The position numbers and the translations under genes were made by a program. This document shows, in pieces, positions 1 to 7,052 of a stretch of DNA of 32,466 bases (positions within the stretch are counted from its first letter, which is position 1; every line of letters starts with the position of its first letter). The stretch comes from an uncultured Bacteroidales bacterium (lineage in GTDB: Bacteria > Bacteroidota > Bacteroidia > Bacteroidales > UBA932). The stretch covers positions 1 through 32,466 of the forward strand of contig CASFPH010000025.1 in the NCBI GenBank assembly GCA_949296645.1. The letters are read 5' to 3'. The notes beneath the pieces were generated by a model that was given only the letters and a program-made list of their open reading frames with translations, did not search any database and was not told the DNA's origin.

Positions 1-2
1 CC

Positions 3-98
3 TAAAAAAAACTCTCCCACATACGGCAGTGCAGCCTGTGAGATCTATACAACAAAAAGAGGATGACCTCAAAGTCTCTTGGCTTTTGGGTCACCCTC
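3..98 (-). mobile_element. Terminal part of a repeated mobile element (left contig end)
   Basis: This 96-bp stretch is the exact reverse complement of 32371-32466. The match stops abruptly at 98/99, exactly where recognisable ABC-F coding sequence begins, so base 98 is taken as the outer edge of an inserted element with terminal sequence GAGGGTGACC (read inward, minus strand). The first ten bases and a nearly matching inverted copy (59-68 against 89-98) form a subterminal hairpin. No transposase is visible because the contig ends inside the element. The insertion-sequence identity is inferred from the repeat and the gene disruption; the element family is unknown. Confidence 0.7.
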
Positions 99-1871
99 AT
101 TGCTCCTAACGGAAGCGGTAAAAGTACGATCCTTTCCATTCTGGCCGGCAAGGACTCTTCCGACATGGGAGGGAAAGTCAGGTTCATGAAGGAAATACGC
201 GTCCATTTTCTGGAACAGGAACAGAATTTCAATCCGGAATCCTCCATTTTTGAAATACTTCTTGACGGTAATGACAAAATTTCGGAGGCTATCCGGGAAT
301 ATGAACGCTCCCTTGCATCGAAAAAAACGGAAGACATGGACAAGGCTTCAGCCGCAATGGATGCGGCAGAAGCATGGAACTTCGAACATGAAATCAGGAC
401 CGTACTTTCAAAACTGGAACTCGAAGACGGAGGAAAACTTGCCGGCATGCTCTCGGGAGGTGAGAGGAAGCGCGTTGCCATAGCTTCCATGATCCTCTCA
501 AATGCAGACTTTCTCATCATGGACGAACCGACAAATCATCTGGATCTGAAAGCCATAGAATTTCTGGAGGATTTCTTGAAAAAATCAAGATGCACACTGC
601 TGATGGTAACACATGACAGATATTTTCTGGACAGGGTATGCAACCATATAATCGAACTTGACAACGGCAGTCTGTACGAATACAAAGGAAATTACCAGTA
701 CTTCCTGGGAAAGAAGCAGGAACGCGCCGAAAATCTTGCTGCCGAAAAGGAAAAGGCGCGGAATCTATACCGCAAGGAACTTGACTGGATAAGACGTATG
801 CCTTGTGCAAGGGGGACTAAGGCTAAATACAGAGTCGAATCTTTCGAATCCATCAGGGAAAAGGCAAAGAACAGTACCGTAAAAAGGGAAATGGAAATCA
901 AGACCGGGATTTCAAGAGTTGGGAAAAAGATCATAGAATGTACTGACGTATGCTACAGTTTCGGGGACAAGATCATTCTTGACAGATTCAGCTACAAATT
1001 CGGACGCTATGAAAAGATCGGCATTGTAGGCGAAAACGGTATAGGAAAGACGACATTCCTCAAACTGCTGACCGGCGAGATAAAACCTCTATCCGGAGAA
1101 ATACAGATTGGTGAGACAGTACGTTTCGGACACTACTCACAGTCAGGAATCGTATTCGACGAAAACCAGACAATCATAGAACATGTAAGGGAAATAGCGG
1201 AAACGGTAACTCTGGCAGACGGTTCAAAAATTTCAGTAACTTCATTTCTCAATCATTTTCTGTTTGCGCCAAATACTCACAACACGAAGATAGCAAAACT
1301 CAGCGGAGGAGAGAAAAGAAGGCTGTATCTTCTCACGATATTGATGAAAAGCCCCAACTTCCTCATTCTGGACGAACCTACTAATGATCTGGACATTATC
1401 ACGCTTAACATACTGGAAGAGTATCTGACAGGTTTCCAGGGGCCGATGATAATAGTATCGCACGACAGATATTTTCTTGACAAGATAACAGATCATCTCT
1501 TCGTTTTCACTGGAAATGGAGAAGTAAAGGATTTTCCGGGTACTTATACAGAATACAGGGAATATGCAAAGGAACTTGAAAAGGTCCAAAAGCAGAAAGC
1601 AGAATCTGTCAGGACGGATAACAGACCCACCAGCAGGGCCCATACCGCAAAAAAGAAACTGTCCTACAAGGAACGCATTGAACTTGAAGAACTGGACAAA
1701 GCCATGGATTCATTGAACAGGGAAAAATGCGAAATAGAACAAGAACTTTCTTCAGGCAAACTGTCAAGTGATGAAATCATAAGCAAGTCAGCAAGATATT
1801 CAGAAATAAAAGACCTACTTGATGAAAAGGAGCTGAGATGGCTTGAACTCGAAATGTCCGTATCGGAATAA
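63..1871 (+). CDS. ABC-F family ATPase (Uup-like), 5'-truncated by inserted element
   Basis: This is a cytoplasmic ABC-F protein with two ATPase domains and no membrane domain, a family acting on ribosomes or in translation-linked stress. The first domain keeps Walker A (GSGKST, about residues 17-22), signature LSGGER and Walker B (LIMDEPTNHLD). The second has GENGIGKTT, LSGGEKRR and LILDEPTNDLD. A charged coiled-coil C-terminus of about 70 residues resembles the Uup-type ABC_tran_CTD. Native sequence begins only at base 99 (Ile13); residues 1-12 are encoded by the repeat element, whose ATG at 63 is in frame by chance or function. Family members normally carry about 35-40 residues before Walker A, including the A-loop aromatic that stacks on ATP, and these are missing. 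The gene is probably a disrupted allele. It converges on ettA with a shared hairpin between them. The family call is secure, the subfamily less so. Confidence 0.88.
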   Translation: MTSKSLGFWVTLIAPNGSGKSTILSILAGKDSSDMGGKVRFMKEIRVHFLEQEQNFNPESSIFEILLDGNDKISEAIREYERSLASKKTEDMDKASAAMDAAEAWNFEHEIRTVLSKLELEDGGKLAGMLSGGERKRVAIASMILSNADFLIMDEPTNHLDLKAIEFLEDFLKKSRCTLLMVTHDRYFLDRVCNHIIELDNGSLYEYKGNYQYFLGKKQERAENLAAEKEKARNLYRKELDWIRRMPCARGTKAKYRVESFESIREKAKNSTVKREMEIKTGISRVGKKIIECTDVCYSFGDKIILDRFSYKFGRYEKIGIVGENGIGKTTFLKLLTGEIKPLSGEIQIGETVRFGHYSQSGIVFDENQTIIEHVREIAETVTLADGSKISVTSFLNHFLFAPNTHNTKIAKLSGGEKRRLYLLTILMKSPNFLILDEPTNDLDIITLNILEEYLTGFQGPMIIVSHDRYFLDKITDHLFVFTGNGEVKDFPGTYTEYREYAKELEKVQKQKAESVRTDNRPTSRAHTAKKKLSYKERIELEELDKAMDSLNREKCEIEQELSSGKLSSDEIISKSARYSEIKDLLDEKELRWLELEMSVSE

Positions 1872-1875
1872 AAGA

Positions 1876-1919
1876 TTCCGGCACACCTTAAAAAACAATC
1901 TTTTCAAAGTGTGCCGGAA
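1876..1919. terminator. Bidirectional hairpin terminator between ABC-F gene and ettA
   Basis: An 11-bp perfect inverted repeat (TTCCGGCACAC, 1876-1886, and its complement at 1909-1919) with a 22-nt AT-rich loop sits in the 71-bp gap between two convergent genes. A short T-rich stretch follows on the plus strand. Position and symmetry suggest it terminates both transcripts. Confidence 0.7.
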
Positions 1920-1942
1920 CACTAAAATGCTTTTTATGTATT

Positions 1943-3619
1943 CTATTCCATAAGTTTCTTATACTTGAATTTTTTCGGTTCGGCATTTCCAAGCCTGCGT
2001 TTCTTGTTTTCCTCATATTCGGAATAGGAGCCCTCGAAAAAGTACACCTGAGAATCACCTTCAAACGCCAGAATATGCGTGGCTATCCTGTCAAGGAACC
2101 ATCTGTCGTGCGAAATTATCACAGCACATCCTGCAAAATTCTCAAGACCTTCCTCAAGCGCCCTTATCGTATTCACATCGACATCATTGGTTGGCTCGTC
2201 AAGAAGCAGGACATTGGCTTCTTCCTTCAAGGTAAGTGCCAGATGAAGTCTGTTCCTTTCACCTCCGGACAACACACCGCATTTCTTTTCCTGATCAGCA
2301 CCTGAAAAATTGAATCTGGAAACATAAGCCCTTGCGTTAACCTCCCGATTCCCAAGTTTCACGAAATCCGAATTGTCCGCTATCGTCTGATAAACTGTCT
2401 TTTCAGGATCTATTGACTTATGCTGCTGGTCGACATAGGCTATCCTCACAGTCTCCCCTACTGAAAATTCTCCCCTGTCTACTTTCTCAAGTCCCATTAT
2501 AAGCCTGAACAAAGTGGTTTTTCCGGCTCCGTTCGGTCCTATTACTCCGACAATTCCAGCCGGAGGCAAAACGAAATTGAGATTGTCGAAAAGGCATTTG
2601 TCGCCATAGGATTTTGCAACGCCCCTTGCCTCAATAACCCTGTCACCGAGTCTTGGTCCGTTCGGTATGAAGATTTCCAGTTTTTCTTCCTTTGACTTTC
2701 CGTCTTCATTAAGCATCTTCTCATACGCAGACAGACGCGCTTTCGATTTGGCATGTCTGGCCTTCGGAGCCATTCTTACCCACTCAAGTTCCCTTTCAAG
2801 AGTCTTGCGTCTCTTGCTTTCCTGCTTTTCCTCCTGCATCAGACGCTTCGTCTTCTGATCCAGCCATGATGAATAGTTACCCTTCCACGGAATACCCTCA
2901 CCTCTGTCCAGTTCCAGTATCCATCCGGCTACGTTATCAAGAAAATATCTGTCATGGGTAACGGCTATTACCGTTCCCTTGTACTGCTGAAGATGCGCTT
3001 CAAGCCATTGTATACTCTCCGTATCTAGATGGTTGGTAGGCTCGTCAAGCAAAAGCACATCCGGTTCTTTCAGAAGAAGCCGGCACAAAGCCACCCTTCT
3101 TCTTTCACCTCCGCTCAGATGCGCCACAGGCGTATCACCGTCAGGACACATAAGCGCATCCATAGCCCTCTCAAGCTTGGAATCCAATTCCCAACCGTTG
3201 ACATGTTCTATCTTTTCAGTGAGCTCACCCTGATATTCTATGAGCTTAGTCATGGTTTCATCGTCCATAGGTTCCAGGAATTTAGCATTGACTTCCTCAA
3301 ATTCCTTCAACAGGTCGACAACTTCCTGCACTCCCTCCTGCACTATTTCCCTGACCGTTTTCGAATTGTCCAGAAAAGGTTCCTGCTCAAGATATCCGAC
3401 ACTGTATCCCGGTGCCCATACCACTTCTCCGTGAGTAGGCTGCTCGATACCGGCTATTATTTTCATAAGCGTCGACTTTCCGGAACCGTTAAGACCTATT
3501 ATACCTATTTTAGCGCCATAAAAAAACGAAAGATAAATATCCTTCAGTATTGCCTTGTTGCTCGCGGGGAGTATTTTGGAAACCCCGTTCATTGAAAAGA
3601 TAACTTTTTCTTCTGCCAT
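1943..3619 (-). CDS. ettA: Energy-dependent translational throttle protein EttA
   Basis: This ABC-F ATPase binds the ribosomal E site and gates entry into elongation according to ATP/ADP level. From the ATG at 3619 the product is 558 residues, the usual EttA length, and begins MAEEKVIFSM as in Bacteroidota EttA proteins. It has two ATPase domains: Walker A GLNGSGKST, signature LSGGERRR and LLLDEPTNHLD, then GPNGAGKTT, LSGGERNR and LLLDEPTNDVD. The arm and linker region (LERELEWVRMAPKARHAKSKARL) between the domains is typical. The reading frame stays open upstream for another 148 codons, covering an AraC-type HTH. I place the start at 3619 because of length, homologous N-terminus and a TAnnTTTG element 20-27 bases upstream. 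Together with the truncated ABC-F gene this makes two neighbouring convergent ABC-F loci. Confidence 0.95.
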   Translation of the reverse strand: MAEEKVIFSMNGVSKILPASNKAILKDIYLSFFYGAKIGIIGLNGSGKSTLMKIIAGIEQPTHGEVVWAPGYSVGYLEQEPFLDNSKTVREIVQEGVQEVVDLLKEFEEVNAKFLEPMDDETMTKLIEYQGELTEKIEHVNGWELDSKLERAMDALMCPDGDTPVAHLSGGERRRVALCRLLLKEPDVLLLDEPTNHLDTESIQWLEAHLQQYKGTVIAVTHDRYFLDNVAGWILELDRGEGIPWKGNYSSWLDQKTKRLMQEEKQESKRRKTLERELEWVRMAPKARHAKSKARLSAYEKMLNEDGKSKEEKLEIFIPNGPRLGDRVIEARGVAKSYGDKCLFDNLNFVLPPAGIVGVIGPNGAGKTTLFRLIMGLEKVDRGEFSVGETVRIAYVDQQHKSIDPEKTVYQTIADNSDFVKLGNREVNARAYVSRFNFSGADQEKKCGVLSGGERNRLHLALTLKEEANVLLLDEPTNDVDVNTIRALEEGLENFAGCAVIISHDRWFLDRIATHILAFEGDSQVYFFEGSYSEYEENKKRRLGNAEPKKFKYKKLME

Positions 3620-4030
3620 ATCGTTACTTATTGTTCTGCAAATATAGCAATAATCAGAAACTTTCACGCTTTCACACATTCTTCTCACATCCGAGCATGT
3701 CATTCCTGTAAACTTGCGGAATACCCTGAAAAAAGATCTCTCCGAATTGAAACCGCACATATACGCGACTTCAGTTATCTTGAAAGAGAACTTCCCGGCC
3801 CTATTTCTCCTCATCAGCAGTTCCAAAGCCGTTTCTATTCTCTTTCTGTTGATAAAGGAACGATAATGACAGTCTGCATAGGAAGTTACCATTTTTGAGA
3901 CATATGTTCTGTTGGACGAAAGCATGGTAGCCACCTTGTGCAGTCTGCACTCAGGATCAAGAAAAACCATCTGCTCCGAAACAAGCCTGTCGAATTCTTC
4001 CATCAATTCGGTTTCAAAATCTTTCTTCAT
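3620..4030 (-). CDS. AraC-type HTH domain protein, frame open into ettA
   Basis: The frame encodes an AraC/XylS DNA-binding module with both helix-turn-helix motifs, one around 'LHKVATMLSSNRTYVSKMV' and one around 'ITEVAYMCGFNSERSFFRVF'. There is no sensor domain. It resembles the C-terminal HTH of the membrane protein encoded just upstream and may be a diverged tandem copy. The ATG at 4030 overlaps the upstream stop at 4014 by 17 bases, which suggests translational coupling; ATGs at 4063 and 4060 are alternatives. The striking point is that no stop codon occurs before ettA: the last ~18 codons run through what looks like the ettA promoter directly into its ATG. The native product could therefore be a 695-residue HTH-EttA fusion, or the gene has lost its stop. 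The HTH itself looks intact. Function and target are unknown. Confidence 0.7.
3639..3646 (-). promoter_or_regulatory. Bacteroidota -7 promoter element for ettA
   Basis: TATATTTG matches the Bacteroidota -7 consensus TAnnTTTG and ends 19 bases before the ettA ATG. I see no convincing TTTG at -33. It lies inside the open frame joining the HTH region to ettA, supporting separate ettA transcription. Confidence 0.5.
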
Positions 4031-5153
4031 TCCCGGAACACATTTTTCCGAACGCCTCATCACTGTTTTTCATGGAAGCCTTGGCATCCTTGCACCATTC
4101 AGCCGGACTGCACCCGGTGTTGCATCTGAAAGCCTGATTGAAAGATGCCATGGACTTGAATCCTGAAATCTCGCAAAGGTCCTTCATGCTTATGTCATTG
4201 TTTTTCTTGAATACGGACATTGCTTCCTGTATTCTGAAATAATTCACATAACGGTTGAAATTAGTGTTCATCCTGTCATTAAGGACTCTTGAAAGATATG
4301 TTTTATTCGTATATATTTCAGACGCCACGTCATTCAGCTTCAGATCAGGACGCAGATACGGTCTCTTGGTCATGAAATAATCTTCAAGTCTCGTTTTGAT
4401 CTCTTCAAGAACATCCTGCTTCGCATAATCCGCTTCCGGCTCCTCAACACTTGCGGCAACCGCATATTCATGCCCCTTCACCACATACCTGGAATACTTC
4501 ATGCATATATACAGAGTTGTACATTGGAAAAGCATGGCAAGAACAAGTACAGCTGAAGAAAGCGCGGCACTGTAATCGAACAGCATGGAGACCGCAAAAA
4601 GGAGAGATATCAACATGCAATATATGACAAAAGCCATATTAATGGCCACCGAATTTACAGTAACATATTCTTTCGACCAGTACGAACCGTGGTACAGATG
4701 AAAAAAACGGTGCATCATGAAGATCAGATACAAAACCATGGAAGCGACACAGCCGATATTATAACCTGATTCCCTGCGTACATTTGAAAAGGGAGGTACC
4801 GAATACAGGACAAGAACTGAAAATACCATAACAAAGACATAAAGCACATAACCGGCTATATGAATATTGGTAAGCCCCCCTCCATAAACGGTTCTGGTAA
4901 ACGGCATCATGAACAGGGATGAAAAAAGAAAAAGCAGCATCAAAAAGATATTTCCGTCACGTATGAAGAATTCCAGAATCATCAACAATAGATAACCGAC
5001 AGGAACAGCAACAAATTTTTTAAGATCGATTCTGAAAAAGGACCCCTTGTCCCCGCTTCTTAGTAAAGAAGAAAAACAGGAACCCGACAAAAAAATGAGC
5101 ATTAAAACAGCTACAGCCTCCAAAATTTTAACAATCAATAAGTTATTACACAT
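4014..5153 (-). CDS. Multi-pass membrane protein with C-terminal AraC-type HTH
   Basis: The product has about 379 residues. The N-terminal ~220 residues contain roughly seven hydrophobic segments (for example 'AVAVLMLIFLSG', 'IFLMLLFLFSSLFMMPF', 'IAGYVLYVFVMVFSVLVLY'). A linker follows, then an AraC-type DNA-binding domain at about residues 255-355 with two HTH motifs, 'LKLNDVASEIYTNKTYLSRVL' being the first. The architecture is that of a membrane-anchored transcription regulator that might sense an envelope or lipophilic signal, but ligand and targets cannot be read from sequence. The open frame extends to a GTG at 5177, but a promoter -7 box ends at 5179, so that codon would precede the transcript; the ATG at 5153 is preferred. 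Upstream lies a 14-bp palindrome that could be its own operator. The next HTH reading frame overlaps its 3' end. Confidence 0.8.
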   Translation of the reverse strand: MCNNLLIVKILEAVAVLMLIFLSGSCFSSLLRSGDKGSFFRIDLKKFVAVPVGYLLLMILEFFIRDGNIFLMLLFLFSSLFMMPFTRTVYGGGLTNIHIAGYVLYVFVMVFSVLVLYSVPPFSNVRRESGYNIGCVASMVLYLIFMMHRFFHLYHGSYWSKEYVTVNSVAINMAFVIYCMLISLLFAVSMLFDYSAALSSAVLVLAMLFQCTTLYICMKYSRYVVKGHEYAVAASVEEPEADYAKQDVLEEIKTRLEDYFMTKRPYLRPDLKLNDVASEIYTNKTYLSRVLNDRMNTNFNRYVNYFRIQEAMSVFKKNNDISMKDLCEISGFKSMASFNQAFRCNTGCSPAEWCKDAKASMKNSDEAFGKMCSGNEERF

Positions 5154-5178
5154 AGTTCTAGAAATAAGGTTGAACACG

Positions 5179-5207
5179 CAAATATATGCAAAGGGCGTAC
5201 AGTCAAA
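5179..5207 (-). promoter_or_regulatory. Promoter of the membrane HTH regulator gene
   Basis: A -33 TTTG (5204-5207) and a -7 TATATTTG (5179-5186) are separated by 17 bases, a good fit to the Bacteroidota promoter consensus. The transcript should start near 5172, about 20 bases before the ATG at 5153. The -33 box lies in the loop of the palindrome 5186-5227. Confidence 0.6.
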
Positions 5208-5227
5208 AAACCATACGCCCTTTGCAT
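5186..5227. repeat. 14-bp palindrome: YitT terminator and/or operator
   Basis: ATGCAAAGGGCGTA (5186-5199) and its exact complement (5214-5227) flank a 14-base loop. It stands between the last gene of the leuS-yitT run (stop at 5259) and the membrane HTH gene. On the minus strand there is no T tract after it, which weakens a pure terminator reading. It straddles the -33 box of the downstream promoter, so an operator role is equally possible. Confidence 0.6.
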
Positions 5228-5258
5228 TTGCAGTTTTATAAAATTTTAAAAAAATTTT

Positions 5259-6164
5259 TTATTTTTTCATCTGATCAAACCCTTGTCCATAGACGCCCAT
5301 AACGCTTCCTACACTCATAAACGCATTGCTGTCTATTTCCTTCACTATTTTATAAAACATATTGACTTCCGTTTTACGTACAATAACAAGCAATATCTTT
5401 CCGTTTGTCTTCGTATACCATCCCTCACCGTCTATAACGGTCACGCCTCTTCCTACCTGTTTCATAACGGCATCCGCTATCTTGTCATACTCTTTGGAAA
5501 AGACGAATATCTGCATTGACTGCTTTGTTCCCGACAGCACAAGATCGATACTGTACCCCACTACAAAGGTGAGCACATAACCGTACATTACCGTAGCAAG
5601 TCTGTGTCCGAGAGAATTGTCTTCCATAGGTATGAAGAAGGACATCGCTATGATTACGATATCGATGGACAGTATTATCTTGCCTGGAGAAATACTCCTG
5701 TACTTGTTTATCATAAGGGCTATTATATCCGTGCCCCCGGTACTTCCGCCCTGGGTGAAAGTTATCGCTATTCCCGCTCCGGAACATACACCGCCTATTA
5801 GGGAAGCAAGCAATTTGCCGTTCGCCACACCGACCTCCTGTATGAACTCGGGAAGGATGATTTTCGGGATTATCTCGAAAAACAGGGACGCCACAACTAT
5901 GGCATACACTGTCTTTATCCCGAATCCCTTGCCCAGCACCTTAAGAGCGATTGCCAGCAATACAAGGTTTATTACGAAGAATGAAATACTGATAGGAATA
6001 CCGAAAGAGTAGAGCAATAAAGCGGATATACCGCTGACTCCACCTCCGACCAGATTATTGGGTATCAGAAAGATAACCCATCCTGACGTATACAGGAGCA
6101 GACCGAGGGCTATCACGATATACTCCTTTATGGTTATCAGGATTTTTTTATAGCTTTTTTCCAT
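5259..6164 (-). CDS. YitT family membrane protein (DUF2179), second copy
   Basis: The 301-residue product has an N-terminal membrane domain with about five or six hydrophobic segments, including the conserved glycine-rich stretches 'NNLVGGGVSGISALL' and 'FTQGGSTGGTDIIA'. A soluble C-terminal DUF2179 domain follows (about residues 220-300, 'IFVFSKEYDKIADAV' to 'VYGQGFDQMKK'). The biochemical role of the family is not established; transport has been suggested. It is a clear paralogue of the gene immediately upstream, whose 3' end it overlaps by 28 bases, so the two are probably co-expressed and may act as a heteromer. A 14-bp palindrome lies after its stop. Confidence 0.9.
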   Translation of the reverse strand: MEKSYKKILITIKEYIVIALGLLLYTSGWVIFLIPNNLVGGGVSGISALLLYSFGIPISISFFVINLVLLAIALKVLGKGFGIKTVYAIVVASLFFEIIPKIILPEFIQEVGVANGKLLASLIGGVCSGAGIAITFTQGGSTGGTDIIALMINKYRSISPGKIILSIDIVIIAMSFFIPMEDNSLGHRLATVMYGYVLTFVVGYSIDLVLSGTKQSMQIFVFSKEYDKIADAVMKQVGRGVTVIDGEGWYTKTNGKILLVIVRKTEVNMFYKIVKEIDSNAFMSVGSVMGVYGQGFDQMKK

Positions 6165-7051
6165 GATATATTGTTTTTACTTTTGATTTGCTCGAAACCG
6201 TTGCCATACACGCACAATGTACTGGTTATGGAAAGGAATGCCTGATTGTCTATCTCCTTGATGGCGGAAGTGACTTCCAGCAGATGCGGTCTCATAACCA
6301 CAACAATCAGCACTTTGCCTTCACGCTGAGTATACCAGCCTACGGATTCCATTGCTGTCACGCCTTTGCCCATATTGAAAGCAAGCATATCGGCAATTTC
6401 CTTGTACTTTTGTGAAAAGACGAGAATCTGCACCGACTGCTTGTTTCCCGTGAGTATCAGATCCACCATGTAGGAAAACGAAACCATCTGTATATAACCG
6501 TATATGACATTTTCCAAAGCACGCTTTTCAGGAACTATCATTATGGATGCGATTATTATCAGGTCGCAGACAAGAAAAACACGTCCCGGGGAAATATCCC
6601 TGAATTTGGCCATGACTATGGCAATTATATCAGTTCCTCCGGAACTTCCCCCCTGCATGAAAACAAGGGCTATTCCCAGTCCGCTGAGCGTACCGCCAAT
6701 AATGGCATACAGGAACTTTTCCTGAAGATCAAGTTCAAAATCTATAAGATCCGGAAGATATTTCAGAAAGATAAACGCCAGAAATATGCTGTACAATGTT
6801 TTGAAACCGAAACCATGTCCCAGAATCAGCGTACCTATGACAACCAGTGCCGTATTGATTATTATATAATAATACGAATAATCCCATCCGGTAGCATAGT
6901 AGAGGACAGTAGCTACACCCGGAACACCACCTCCGGACACTCCGTTCGGAATCAGGAGATGAGTCCAGCTGAAACAGTAAAGGAACATACCCAATGTTAT
7001 TATCAGATATTCTTTAATCGATACCGATAAACTTTTCTTCAATACGGACAT
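6137..7051 (-). CDS. YitT family membrane protein (DUF2179), first copy
   Basis: The 304-residue product has the same architecture as its neighbour: membrane segments with 'NGVSGGGVPGVATVL' and 'FMQGGSSGGTDIIAIVM', then a DUF2179 domain ('ILVFSQKYKEIADML' to 'VYGNGFEQIK'). The C-terminus carries a short lysine-rich extension that provides the 28-base overlap with the next gene. Its ATG is one base from the leuS stop at 7053, so it very likely belongs to the leuS transcript. Sequence similarity along the whole length suggests tandem duplication followed by considerable divergence. Function of the family is unknown. Confidence 0.9.
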   Translation of the reverse strand: MSVLKKSLSVSIKEYLIITLGMFLYCFSWTHLLIPNGVSGGGVPGVATVLYYATGWDYSYYYIIINTALVVIGTLILGHGFGFKTLYSIFLAFIFLKYLPDLIDFELDLQEKFLYAIIGGTLSGLGIALVFMQGGSSGGTDIIAIVMAKFRDISPGRVFLVCDLIIIASIMIVPEKRALENVIYGYIQMVSFSYMVDLILTGNKQSVQILVFSQKYKEIADMLAFNMGKGVTAMESVGWYTQREGKVLIVVVMRPHLLEVTSAIKEIDNQAFLSITSTLCVYGNGFEQIKSKNNISWKKAIKKS

Positions 7052-7052
7052 T

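Noticed and set aside
5154..5177. GTG start extending the membrane HTH regulator by eight codons
   Set aside because: The -7 promoter box ends two bases before this codon, so it would not be in the transcript.
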